Assembly: GCA_028281285.1 (NCBI GenBank)
Contig: JANQKF010000032.1
Location: 62,001 to 126,000, forward strand
Length of the DNA: 64,000 nucleotides
Reading direction: 5' to 3'
Origin: Cyclobacteriaceae bacterium
GTDB lineage: Bacteria; Bacteroidota; Bacteroidia; Cytophagales; Cyclobacteriaceae
The translations under genes were made by a program, and so were the position numbers. The notes beneath the pieces were generated by a model. It worked only from the letters and a program-made list of their open reading frames with translations, was not told the origin of the DNA and did no database searches. This document shows, piece after piece, positions 27,573 to 35,543 of the stretch; within the stretch, counting starts at the first letter, position 1, and the number at the start of each line of letters is the position of its first letter.

Positions 27573-29984
27573 TTATTCTTCTCTTAGCGAATTCACGGGA
27601 TTAGAACTCATCGACTTTTTCAATACTATGACAATGGCCGAGAATCCAGCCAAATACAAAAGGAAGAACGGTATTGAAAAGTCAAACAGACTAAGTCTTA
27701 TTCTGGATTCAAACCCATTTAACCAACTGATTATCAAATAATATGATACAGGAATTGAAATAATAGCTGCAATAATGTAGGCCCAATTGCCATGACGTGT
27801 GAAAAGGCTCAATAAATTAGACCAGCCAGCACCGAGTACTTTCCGAATACTGATTTCCTTAGCTCTTCTGACCACAGCAAAATAGGTAATACTGGCAAGC
27901 CCCGTTAGTGCCAGAATAACCGTAAGAAGCCCAAATCCGGTTAGCAGTTTACCAAGCCTTTCCTCTTTCTCGAATTGTCTGTTATAATAGTCATCAAGAA
28001 AGAATGACTTGTAGATATTTCCCGGAAAGACTTCATTGAAAGTTTCCTCAATGGCTGCGAGTGTTGATTTTAAATTATCAGTGGATAGGGCTAAAGAATA
28101 GTAACCTCTGCTTTCTGTGTCAAGGGCTATCAAAATTGGCTGCCTTGGGTACTCAGCAGACTGATGATGGTAATCTTCAACTACACCAATGATATGTCGT
28201 ATGTACTCCTCTTCCGGGCTGGTAACTCGTTTTCCGATAGCCTCGGCTGGTGAACCAAAGCCCAAGGCCCTCATTGCCGACAAGTTGATGACGGCAGCAT
28301 TATCGTCAGTCGCAAGTTCTCTGGAAAAATTCCGACCTTCCACAAACTCTAATTCGTAGAGATCGATAAAGTCATAGTCGACCGTGTGTTCATGGATATT
28401 TACATTAGCACTCTCAGGTTTGCCAAACTCTCTAATGCCATAGTCGGCTATTCTTCCTCCGGGAACGGCATACGATGAAGCTACTTGACTCACACCCGGA
28501 ATTCTTCGCCACTCTTCCTTTATAACATCCGGATTGGCGGAAAAGGTATCATAATCAAATGCTCTTGGCTCTCTAACCACATAAACCCCTTCAATTCGTG
28601 TTCCGGCATCAATTGACTTGAGGTGACTCAGCTGTTGATAGACTACAGAAATGATGATCAACAGCATCAACGATACTGCAAACTGAACTGAAGTAAGCCC
28701 GTTTCGAATTGTGTTCAAACCAGCTCCGAGGTTACTGATTCTCTTTTTAAGGGCTACCAACATGTTTATTCTGCTCAGCAGAATGGCTGGATAAAACCCC
28801 GAAATCAAACTTCCGAAAAGGACGCCTGCAATCATCCAAATGTATATAGTGAGATCTTCTGCGTAGGCGGTGGGAATACTGGCAAATCGGTGAAGGGAAG
28901 GCAGCAATAGCTGATAAAGACTTAAGGCAAAAAGAAAGGCCAGAAAGTTCACTCCTATCGATTCCACAAAATGTTGGCGAACGATATAGCCCCTCGAAGC
29001 TCCCAACACCTTTCTGACTCCGGATTCTTTAATTCTATCCAGGCCTTTAGCAATAGTAAGATTAACAAAGTTGACCCATGACATGCCAAGAATGACAAAA
29101 CCAATCAGCAAAAAGATAATTACCTTCGTTTTTGCCTGATTGAAAGTTCCGACCGACTCAAAATCAGATTCAAGCCGAATTTCATCAACTGGCTGAAGCG
29201 AAATAGTCTCATCTACCGAAGCACTTCCTCGAATCGGTTTATTTTGATTGACCACTTGACTAATGTTCCTTTCAAACTCAGTCACATCGACACCCTGTTC
29301 AAGTTTTATATAGGTCTTCATCCTTGGCCAATCCCAGGAAGTCTGATGAAAATCAACATTGTGTCGTGCCCCTATGCTATTAAAGGATTTTACCACATCG
29401 AAATCGAGATGGCTATTTTGATCCCATCGTTTAAAGACGCCCACTACTTCGTAATCTCGTCCGTCATCTTCCTGAATCAACTCTCCCACTGGATTACGAT
29501 CGCCATATATGTTTTTAGCCAGGCGATCAGAAATAAGAACGGTAAATGGTTCGTCCAATCTCCGATACTCACCTAACGTCAATCTCAAATCAAAAACATC
29601 GAAGAAAGCCGTTGAAGCAAACAGGGTTTTGAGATCATCTCTGAGCTTTTCCTTGTCATCATACCTGAACTTGGTAAGTATACCACCGCGGCTATTGTAC
29701 ATCACTTTTTCAATACCATCAATTCCCGGATAGTTCTCTGCAATTGCCCTGGCCATTGCGGGATAGGTATCACGAGATATTGAAATAACTTCTTCATCTA
29801 CCTCCCGAGTCATAATCAGTCTGAAAATTCGATCAGACTCACTGTGGAATTTGTCAAAGCTATATTCGAACCTGACATAATGGAGGATTAAAAGAAAAGC
29901 GGCCATACCAACAGCAAGGCCACTTATATTAAGGATAGAAATGTATCGGTGCTTAAGCAGTATCCGATAAAATATTTTGAGCAT
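27573..29984 (-). CDS. FtsX/MacB-type ABC transporter permease, lead gene of the array (array member 1)
   Basis: 803 residues from ATG at 29984 (MLKIFYRILLKHR). This start is preferred over ATG at 29996 because a GGAGGG sequence sits 4 nt upstream of it and the predicted sigma-54 transcript would begin near 29998, leaving almost no leader for the earlier ATG. TM1 is at about 14-36; ectodomain 1 carries RFEYSFDKFHSESDRIFRL, GDRNPVGEL and NSHLDFDVV. TM2 leads into LDRIKESGVRKVLGA (Ser for Gly-1). TM5 has SVQFAVSLMLLI; ectodomain 2 has VVEDYHHQSAEYPRQP and FLDDYYNRQFEKEERLG. It ends KEISIRKVLGA ... NPVNSLREE. It is divergent from the activator at 30169. Confidence 0.95.
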   Translation of the reverse strand: MLKIFYRILLKHRYISILNISGLAVGMAAFLLILHYVRFEYSFDKFHSESDRIFRLIMTREVDEEVISISRDTYPAMARAIAENYPGIDGIEKVMYNSRGGILTKFRYDDKEKLRDDLKTLFASTAFFDVFDLRLTLGEYRRLDEPFTVLISDRLAKNIYGDRNPVGELIQEDDGRDYEVVGVFKRWDQNSHLDFDVVKSFNSIGARHNVDFHQTSWDWPRMKTYIKLEQGVDVTEFERNISQVVNQNKPIRGSASVDETISLQPVDEIRLESDFESVGTFNQAKTKVIIFLLIGFVILGMSWVNFVNLTIAKGLDRIKESGVRKVLGASRGYIVRQHFVESIGVNFLAFLFALSLYQLLLPSLHRFASIPTAYAEDLTIYIWMIAGVLFGSLISGFYPAILLSRINMLVALKKRISNLGAGLNTIRNGLTSVQFAVSLMLLIIISVVYQQLSHLKSIDAGTRIEGVYVVREPRAFDYDTFSANPDVIKEEWRRIPGVSQVASSYAVPGGRIADYGIREFGKPESANVNIHEHTVDYDFIDLYELEFVEGRNFSRELATDDNAAVINLSAMRALGFGSPAEAIGKRVTSPEEEYIRHIIGVVEDYHHQSAEYPRQPILIALDTESRGYYSLALSTDNLKSTLAAIEETFNEVFPGNIYKSFFLDDYYNRQFEKEERLGKLLTGFGLLTVILALTGLASITYFAVVRRAKEISIRKVLGAGWSNLLSLFTRHGNWAYIIAAIISIPVSYYLIISWLNGFESRIRLSLFDFSIPFFLLYLAGFSAIVIVLKKSMSSNPVNSLREE

Positions 29985-30008
29985 TTGACCCTCCATCGCC
30001 TCTTTTTA

Positions 30009-30025
30009 GGCTAGAACTATGCCGA
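30009..30025 (-). promoter_or_regulatory. sigma-54 (-24/-12) promoter of the permease array
   Basis: The minus strand reads TCGGCATAGTTCTAGCC. GG at 30023-30022 and GC at 30011-30010 are separated by exactly 10 nt, and the -24 element retains GGCA. The -12 element is TAGC rather than TTGC, so it is weaker than the promoter at 5590-5606. The predicted start site is near 29998, about 14 nt before ATG 29984. The distance from the -12 C to the start codon is 26 nt here and 28 nt at the second promoter. The paired activator sites are about 64 bp upstream. Confidence 0.65.
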
Positions 30026-30086
30026 ATTCATAAGTGATTGAAATACAGAATTATACAAAATAGGTGGTGCAAGAAATTTTGGTTTT

Positions 30087-30127
30087 TGTCTCAAACTGAC
30101 ACAAAGACTTGTTTCATATTGACACGA
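30087..30127. promoter_or_regulatory. paired upstream activator sites between the array and its presumed activator
   Basis: There are two direct copies on the plus strand: site C at 30087-30104 (TGTCTCAAACTGACACAA) and site D at 30110-30127 (TGTTTCATATTGACACGA), with centres 23 bp apart. Together with the two sites at 5659-5698 they give the consensus TGTYTCANAYTGACACAA. Each contains a TGTC/TGTT-N7-GACA dyad, as expected for a dimeric Fis-type helix-turn-helix. No GG-N10-GC element points towards 30169, so the sites probably serve only the leftward promoter. Autoregulation of the activator remains possible. Confidence 0.72.
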
Positions 30128-30168
30128 TTTTCTATTTTTAACAAAACTTCAACCCTTAAGGCCCAGGA

Positions 30169-31542
30169 ATGTCCAAAACAGACGGCAAAATTCTCGTCTT
30201 AGACGATGACCAAGGTGTGCTGTATACAGCCAAAATGATTCTCAAACAGCATTTTGAGACTGTCATCACTGAAAAAGATCCAGCCAAGCTTGATTTTCTT
30301 CTCAACCAACACAAATACGATGTGATTGTGCTGGATATGAATTTCTCCTATGGTCTGACTAGCGGTAAGGAAGGAATTAAACTCTTGAAGAAGATTCTTC
30401 AAAAAGACCCCGATGCCCATGTGCTGATGAATACTGCCTATGGCGAAATTGAAATTGCTGTCGAGGCAATGAAAGAAGGAGCCGTGGACTTTTTGGTTAA
30501 ACCCTGGCAGAAAGAAAAGCTGCTGGCCACGGTTCAGGCAATTTACGCATTAAGCCAAACGAAAAAAGAGGTGGAAGACCTGAAAACCTCTCAAAAAATA
30601 ATTGTCAAAGATCAAGCGAAAGATTATTCCAAAATTATTAGCGAGAGTCCAATCATGAACCCGGTCTTCGATGCTATAAACAAAGTAGCCCAAACGGATG
30701 CTAACGTATTGGTTCTTGGAGAAAATGGGACAGGTAAAGAATTAGTGGCCAGAGCAATTCATGATAAATCTAGTCGTGCCGGAGAGAATTTCATCAAGGT
30801 CGATTTGGGAGCTATTCAGGAATCTTTGTTTGATTCTGAGTTATTCGGTCATGTGAAGGGAGCTTTTACTGACGCCAAGGAAGATCGGCCCGGTAGATTC
30901 GAAATGGCGAACGGAGGAACGCTGTTCTTAGACGAGATCGGTAATCTCTCTCTCCCACTACAAGCCAAACTCCTGACTGCTCTGCAATTCAAACAGATCA
31001 CAAGAGTCGGTTCAAACAAAGTGATCCCTTTGGATATTCGTTTGATTTGCGCTACTAATATGCCCCTCTATGAAATGGTGGCCGCCAATGAATTCAGACA
31101 AGACTTGTTGTATCGTGTAAATACAGTAGAGATCAAACTACCTCCACTACGCGAACGTGTTGAGGACATCACGCCTCTGGCAAAACATTTTCTTAAGCTA
31201 TTTGGCAAGAAGTACGGAAAGCCAAGAATGCGTTTAAATGAAACAACACTCAACAAACTAAGAAGCTATTCCTGGCCCGGCAATATTAGGGAGCTCCAAC
31301 ACTCTATGGAAAGGGCGGTGATAATGGCCAACTCTCACTTGTTAGCCCCTGAAGATTTTCTTCTACGCGATGAGCCGGCCGAGAATAACATTGCAATAGA
31401 CTCATTCAATATAGAGGACATGGAAAAAATAGCCATTCAGAATGCGGTCCGCAAAGCAGGTGGCAATCTTACTCAAGCCGCAAGACAATTGGGATTCGGT
31501 AGAAGCACACTCTATAGAAAAATGAGCAAATATGGCCTTTAG
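30169..31542 (+). CDS. NtrC-family sigma-54-dependent response regulator
   Basis: 457 residues with three domains. A receiver (1-122) has acidic residues at 12-14, phospho-acceptor Asp56, Thr89 and Lys111. An AAA+ sigma-54 activator domain (about 155-390) has Walker A GENGTGKE at 184-191, the sigma-54-contact loop GAFTDA at 231-236 in place of the classical GAFTGA, Walker B LFLDEIG at 252-258 and the FRQDLLYRVN arginine-finger region. A Fis-type helix-turn-helix (about 420-457) contains LTQAARQLGFGRSTLYRKM. It should open sigma-54 promoters when phosphorylated, presumably by the kinase at 32056. It is divergent from the permease array, whose two promoters both carry the paired sites described at 5659 and 30087. 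Regulation of the array is inferred from position and motif. Confidence 0.95.
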   Translation: MSKTDGKILVLDDDQGVLYTAKMILKQHFETVITEKDPAKLDFLLNQHKYDVIVLDMNFSYGLTSGKEGIKLLKKILQKDPDAHVLMNTAYGEIEIAVEAMKEGAVDFLVKPWQKEKLLATVQAIYALSQTKKEVEDLKTSQKIIVKDQAKDYSKIISESPIMNPVFDAINKVAQTDANVLVLGENGTGKELVARAIHDKSSRAGENFIKVDLGAIQESLFDSELFGHVKGAFTDAKEDRPGRFEMANGGTLFLDEIGNLSLPLQAKLLTALQFKQITRVGSNKVIPLDIRLICATNMPLYEMVAANEFRQDLLYRVNTVEIKLPPLRERVEDITPLAKHFLKLFGKKYGKPRMRLNETTLNKLRSYSWPGNIRELQHSMERAVIMANSHLLAPEDFLLRDEPAENNIAIDSFNIEDMEKIAIQNAVRKAGGNLTQAARQLGFGRSTLYRKMSKYGL

Positions 31543-31585
31543 TGCTAAAATTATTGTAGTATACCGCTGATTGTACTCACCTAAA

Positions 31586-32050
31586 ATGAGAATTGCTATA
31601 ACCCTTTGTTTGCTTATTCTCAGTTCACCATTTCTTTGTGGACAGTACTCATTAATGGACGTTCATGATCAAATCAAAAGAAGCCAGTTGGAAGATGCAC
31701 GTTACAACTGGAAATACTTCGGCACATTGAACTATACTGTTGACGGAATCGAGAATGCTGGTAACTATCAATTGAACATCAAAGAAGGAGTACAGGTACG
31801 TTTATATCTGGTTTCAAAGACAGAGTGTATAATTTACTTTACGGTCAGAGATGAACGTCAGAACTATCTCTTTGGTACCGAAGATATAGAGAGTTTAAGA
31901 ACCATATTAATGGGAGGTCACAAGGTGGCGACTGCAGTTCATGACTTTGAAAAGGCAGAAAGAATGCTCATTCGTTTTGGAGTCCGCTGGGGTTGTCAGA
32001 AAATGATCAACACGGAAATGAAGATGCTTATTTTTTATAAGGAGAATTAA
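31586..32050 (+). CDS. small exported protein of unknown function, between regulator and kinase
   Basis: 154 residues from ATG at 31586; an upstream in-frame TTG at 31571 is not needed. The N-terminus is a typical signal peptide (hydrophobic ITLCLLILSSPFLCG, cleavage likely before QYS). The Cys near the cleavage site could also be read as a weak lipobox. The mature part is mixed alpha/beta with a central YTVDGIENAGNYQLNIKEG segment; no known family is recognised. It starts 43 nt after the regulator and ends 5 nt before the histidine kinase, so all three are probably co-transcribed. The position suggests a periplasmic accessory or signal-input protein for the two-component system; this is inference. 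Confidence 0.85.
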   Translation: MRIAITLCLLILSSPFLCGQYSLMDVHDQIKRSQLEDARYNWKYFGTLNYTVDGIENAGNYQLNIKEGVQVRLYLVSKTECIIYFTVRDERQNYLFGTEDIESLRTILMGGHKVATAVHDFEKAERMLIRFGVRWGCQKMINTEMKMLIFYKEN

Positions 32051-32055
32051 TCGTC

Positions 32056-33393
32056 ATGGAGTATAAGTACTTCCGCTGGCAGGTAATTATTAGAATCATC
32101 ATCATCCTAATCTTGGGATACTCCTCTATTTATGTCCTCACTCAAACCCATTTCTGGTTAGTCTCTTTCTGGTTGGTGCTCGCCCTGGGAATCACATTGT
32201 ACAATCTCATTAAGTATGTAGAACGATCACGCAGGGAATTGGCTTATTTTTTACTGGCTATCAAACAAGGCGACTTTACCAATACCTATCATTACAAAAA
32301 GCAAAGTGATCTGAACTACGCCTTTCACGAAATCAATCAGGTGATGAAAGATTTGAGGAACGAAAAGGCCTCAAATCTCCTCTATTTACAAACCGTTGTT
32401 GAACATGTACGTGTAGCTGTTCTTTGCTTTGATGAAGAGTACAAGGTTCAATTAGTGAATAGGGCAGCCAAAGAGCTATTTCAACGCCCTTATTTGACTT
32501 CAGTAAATTCCCTGGAGGTAATATCTCCCGCACTGGTACAGAAAATCATGGATTTAGAATCAGGACAGCGAGAACTTTTGAAGGTTCAAATTGGCGGACA
32601 ACTGCTCAACCTGTCAGTGCTTGTTACCGGTTTTAAACTGCAGGGGAAGTCATACAAGTTGGTTTCATTTCAAGACATCAAAAATGAACTCGAAGAACAA
32701 GAGATAGAATCATGGCAGAAACTAATCAGAGTACTCACACATGAGATCAAAAACTCTGTTATTCCCATTTCGACATTGTCGGACGTTATCCTTCAAATGA
32801 TCAAACAGAACGGATCAAAACCAGACTTAAGCAAGTTGGATGATGAATCTATTGAAGACTTAATTGGAGGTTTGGAGACTATTGAAATAAGAAGCAAAGG
32901 ACTTGCTAACTTCGTGAAAACCTATGACCAACTCACCAAATTACCCAAACCGAATTTCAGCGAATTCAATGTCCAAAAGCTTATTGAACGTATTGGCAAC
33001 CTCTTCAGGCCTGAACTGGAAAAAAGAGTCATCGAATTAAAAATATATGGAGATGAAAACCTGGAGCTGAATGCCGATCCCGACCTCCTTGAACAGATAT
33101 TAGTCAACCTTGTAAAGAATGCGATTGAGGCCCTCGAGCAGGTGGCCAATCCAATTATCACACTTTCATCTACAACAGGTGAAGAAGGAAACATAATCAT
33201 CCAGATCAGAGACAATGGACCAGGAATCCCGGATGAAATACTGGACAATATCTTCGTCCCTTTTTACACTACAAAAGAAGGCGGATCAGGGATTGGGCTT
33301 TCTCTCTCTCGGCAAATCATGAGACTCCACAAAGGTAACATTGTAGTCAACTCTTCTTCAAACCAAGGCACTTCATTCTTACTCAAGTTTTAG
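32056..33393 (+). CDS. sensor histidine kinase with two-helix membrane sensor (NtrB/NtrY-like)
   Basis: 445 residues. Two TM helices (about 9-29 and 34-54) are joined by only a few residues, so there is essentially no periplasmic sensor domain. A HAMP-like linker (55-105) and a PAS-like domain (about 108-205) follow. The DHp domain has the phospho-acceptor His229 in LTHEIKNSVIP, and the ATPase domain has N-box Asn355 in NLVKNAIEA, G1 DNGPGIP at 386-392 and G2 GGSGIGL at 409-415. It is the obvious cognate kinase of the NtrC-type regulator two genes upstream. The intramembrane-type sensor recalls BceS-like kinases that take their signal from an FtsX-type permease; whether that applies here is speculation. 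Confidence 0.93.
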   Translation: MEYKYFRWQVIIRIIIILILGYSSIYVLTQTHFWLVSFWLVLALGITLYNLIKYVERSRRELAYFLLAIKQGDFTNTYHYKKQSDLNYAFHEINQVMKDLRNEKASNLLYLQTVVEHVRVAVLCFDEEYKVQLVNRAAKELFQRPYLTSVNSLEVISPALVQKIMDLESGQRELLKVQIGGQLLNLSVLVTGFKLQGKSYKLVSFQDIKNELEEQEIESWQKLIRVLTHEIKNSVIPISTLSDVILQMIKQNGSKPDLSKLDDESIEDLIGGLETIEIRSKGLANFVKTYDQLTKLPKPNFSEFNVQKLIERIGNLFRPELEKRVIELKIYGDENLELNADPDLLEQILVNLVKNAIEALEQVANPIITLSSTTGEEGNIIIQIRDNGPGIPDEILDNIFVPFYTTKEGGSGIGLSLSRQIMRLHKGNIVVNSSSNQGTSFLLKF

Positions 33394-33447
33394 CAGGAAC
33401 CAACATGCAAAAACTCTGTTTTGACTCGTTTGACTGAAACATAGCAC

Positions 33448-33455
33448 TATATTTG
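33448..33455 (+). promoter_or_regulatory. candidate Bacteroidota -7 box before the M61 peptidase
   Basis: TATATTTG matches the Bacteroidota housekeeping -7 consensus TAnnTTTG exactly and lies 36 nt before the ATG at 33492. Possible -33 TTG triplets at 33421 and 33430 have non-ideal spacing (24 and 15 nt), so only the -7 element is convincing. Confidence 0.4.
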
Positions 33456-33491
33456 TCAGTCTTTTTTTAAAACAGAATATCAAATAGCGTC

Positions 33492-35390
33492 ATGAATAAA
33501 CTCAAATTTTTAATAATTGGTATGTTGGTGAGCACAGCAGTTTTTGCTGTTGATCCCTATGAATACCTTGTAGACCTGACTAAGGTGGTTGATGATAAGG
33601 TCTATGTTGAATTGAAACCACCAAAGATCAAAAAGAAGGAAATCACCTTCTATCTTCCCAAAATTGTTCCCGGGACTTATGCAATCGCAGATTATGGTCG
33701 AATGGTCTCAGATCTGAAGGCTGTTGACAAAAAGGGTCGGGAGATAAAAGTAGAGCGATTGGACGAAAACTCCTGGAAAATCTTCAATGCCAAAAAACTT
33801 TCAAAAATCTCTTACTGGGTCGAAGACACCTACGATACTCAGCAACCAGGTCCTGGAATATTCCAACCTGCCGGAACAAACATTGAAGAAGGAAAGAACT
33901 TTGTTGTCAACACCAGTGGATTCTTCGGCTATTTCGAAGGAATGAAAAAGCAAGAATTTCAAATAGATTTTCTAAGAGACAAGGATTTTTATGGAGCAAC
34001 AGGCTTGAAGCCTCTTGATAATCCTCCTCTTGTGAGTTCACTATCTAAAGAAGGTGTAAATGCCAATGAGGCAGCTATCGATAGGTTCAGCGTGGATGAT
34101 TATGATCGCCTAATCGACTCGCCTCTGATGTATTCAAAACCAGATACGGCCATTGTCAGGGTTGCTGATGCAGATGTTCTTATCGCAAGCTACTCTCCTA
34201 ACAGCATGATTACCGCAAAAGAAATTGCTACAAGCATAGAAGAGGTCCTGGAAGCCCAGAAAAAATATTTGGGTGGAAGACTCCCGGTAGATAAATATGC
34301 CTTTATATTCTATTTCACCGATCAGCCAGTTACTTCTTACGGTGCACTGGAGCACTCTTATAGTTCGCTTTACTATATGCCCGAACGAACAATTGGACAA
34401 ATGAAACAGCAGCTTAGAGATTTTGCTGCTCATGAATTCTTTCACATTGTCACCCCATTAAATATCCATTCACAAGAAATAGAAAACTTCGATTTCAATG
34501 ACCCAAAGATGTCTCAACACCTTTGGCTGTATGAGGGAATGACTGAATATTTTGCAGGAAATGTTCAGGTGAAACACGGCTTGATCACTCAGGAACAATA
34601 CCTCAATATCATTCGACAGAAAATGCTTACGGCCTCTCAGTTTCAAGACAACCTTCCCTTTACTGAACTAAGTAAAGGTGCTTTGAACACTCATGCCGAT
34701 CAGTATTACAATGTATATATGAAAGGTGCCCTCATTGGAATGGCGCTGGATATCAAACTGAAGAAACTATCCAATGGCGAATATGGTACTCAAGCACTTA
34801 TGGCCGAATTATCTGAAAAATATGGCAAGAATTCCGCGTTCAAGGATGATGAGCTCTTTGATACCATTACAGAAATGACTTACTCGGAAATCGGAGAGTT
34901 CTTTTCAAGATATGTGGCTGGTGAGGAGTCCATTCCTTATGCCGAATTCTTAAAGGAAGTGGGTGTTAAGCTAACGGATGGACAAACCTATATGACTTAT
35001 GACATTGGTCTCGAGAATGGAAATGTGAATGTGGCCAATCATGAAGGAAAACAATACCTGGTCATTCAAAATGATGATCGATTGAACGCCATGGGAAAAG
35101 CGCTCGGTTTAAAAAATGGAGACTTGCTCCAAAAGATCAATGGTGAGGACATACCGAGCCTTGATCAGATTGTGGCATTTATCCAGAAGCATGTTCAAAA
35201 ACTACCAGAGATTGAAACATTGAGCTATACAGTGTTACGTGATAACTCTTCGGGTGGGAAGAAAAGTGTTAAGCTTTCTACCAAACCGGTTCAAATTGAA
35301 AAGGTATTACCAACCACGATCTCCTTTGATCCTAATGCTACAGAAGAGCAATTGAAGCTTAGAAAGTCTTGGTTGGAAGCATCCAAATAG
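33492..35390 (+). CDS. M61-family (glycyl aminopeptidase-like) metallopeptidase with PDZ domain
   Basis: 632 residues with an N-terminal signal peptide (about 1-19, cleavage after VFA). Residues 20-200 match the beta-sandwich N-terminal part of M61 enzymes. The catalytic domain has GALEHS at 284-289, the zinc motif HEFFH at 314-318 and the downstream LYEGMTEYF around 347-354, which supplies the third ligand Glu. The C-terminal 100 residues contain a PDZ-type segment (GLKNGDLLQKINGED). It probably acts in the periplasm on peptides. It is a single gene followed by a strong terminator at 35414. The family assignment is secure; the substrate is unknown. Confidence 0.93.
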   Translation: MNKLKFLIIGMLVSTAVFAVDPYEYLVDLTKVVDDKVYVELKPPKIKKKEITFYLPKIVPGTYAIADYGRMVSDLKAVDKKGREIKVERLDENSWKIFNAKKLSKISYWVEDTYDTQQPGPGIFQPAGTNIEEGKNFVVNTSGFFGYFEGMKKQEFQIDFLRDKDFYGATGLKPLDNPPLVSSLSKEGVNANEAAIDRFSVDDYDRLIDSPLMYSKPDTAIVRVADADVLIASYSPNSMITAKEIATSIEEVLEAQKKYLGGRLPVDKYAFIFYFTDQPVTSYGALEHSYSSLYYMPERTIGQMKQQLRDFAAHEFFHIVTPLNIHSQEIENFDFNDPKMSQHLWLYEGMTEYFAGNVQVKHGLITQEQYLNIIRQKMLTASQFQDNLPFTELSKGALNTHADQYYNVYMKGALIGMALDIKLKKLSNGEYGTQALMAELSEKYGKNSAFKDDELFDTITEMTYSEIGEFFSRYVAGEESIPYAEFLKEVGVKLTDGQTYMTYDIGLENGNVNVANHEGKQYLVIQNDDRLNAMGKALGLKNGDLLQKINGEDIPSLDQIVAFIQKHVQKLPEIETLSYTVLRDNSSGGKKSVKLSTKPVQIEKVLPTTISFDPNATEEQLKLRKSWLEASK

Positions 35391-35413
35391 ATCATATCAC
35401 GACATCTTAATTC

Positions 35414-35443
35414 AAGCTCTCCCTAATTGGGAAGAGCTTTTTG
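35414..35443 (+). terminator. rho-independent terminator after the M61 peptidase
   Basis: The left arm AAGCTCTCCC and right arm GGGAAGAGCTT pair with one bulged A around a TAATT loop, followed by a short T run. It lies 24 nt after the stop codon. Confidence 0.8.
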
Positions 35444-35543
35444 TTAATATTCATCAAAAACATGTCGGAAATCTTCGTGTAGAACAAGAATGCTTTCTTC
35501 GATCGATTTACTAAATTGAAAATCGACTTTTTTGAGCATACTG

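Noticed and set aside
1-29984. Long repeats at the DNA level that might suggest a mobile element or recombination cassette
   Set aside because: The repetition is protein-level paralogy of permease genes. No terminal inverted repeats, integrase, transposase or target duplications were seen.
1-29984. Calling the array genes ftsX or macB
   Set aside because: FtsX has four TM helices and MacB carries its own ATPase domain. These are eight-TM double permeases without ATPase, so a specific gene symbol is not justified.
29981-29994. Another GG-N10-GC on the minus strand (GG at 29994-29993, GC at 29982-29981)
   Set aside because: It overlaps the ribosome-binding region and start codon of the lead permease, its -12 element is AATGC, and it is too close to the coding start to be useful; likely chance.
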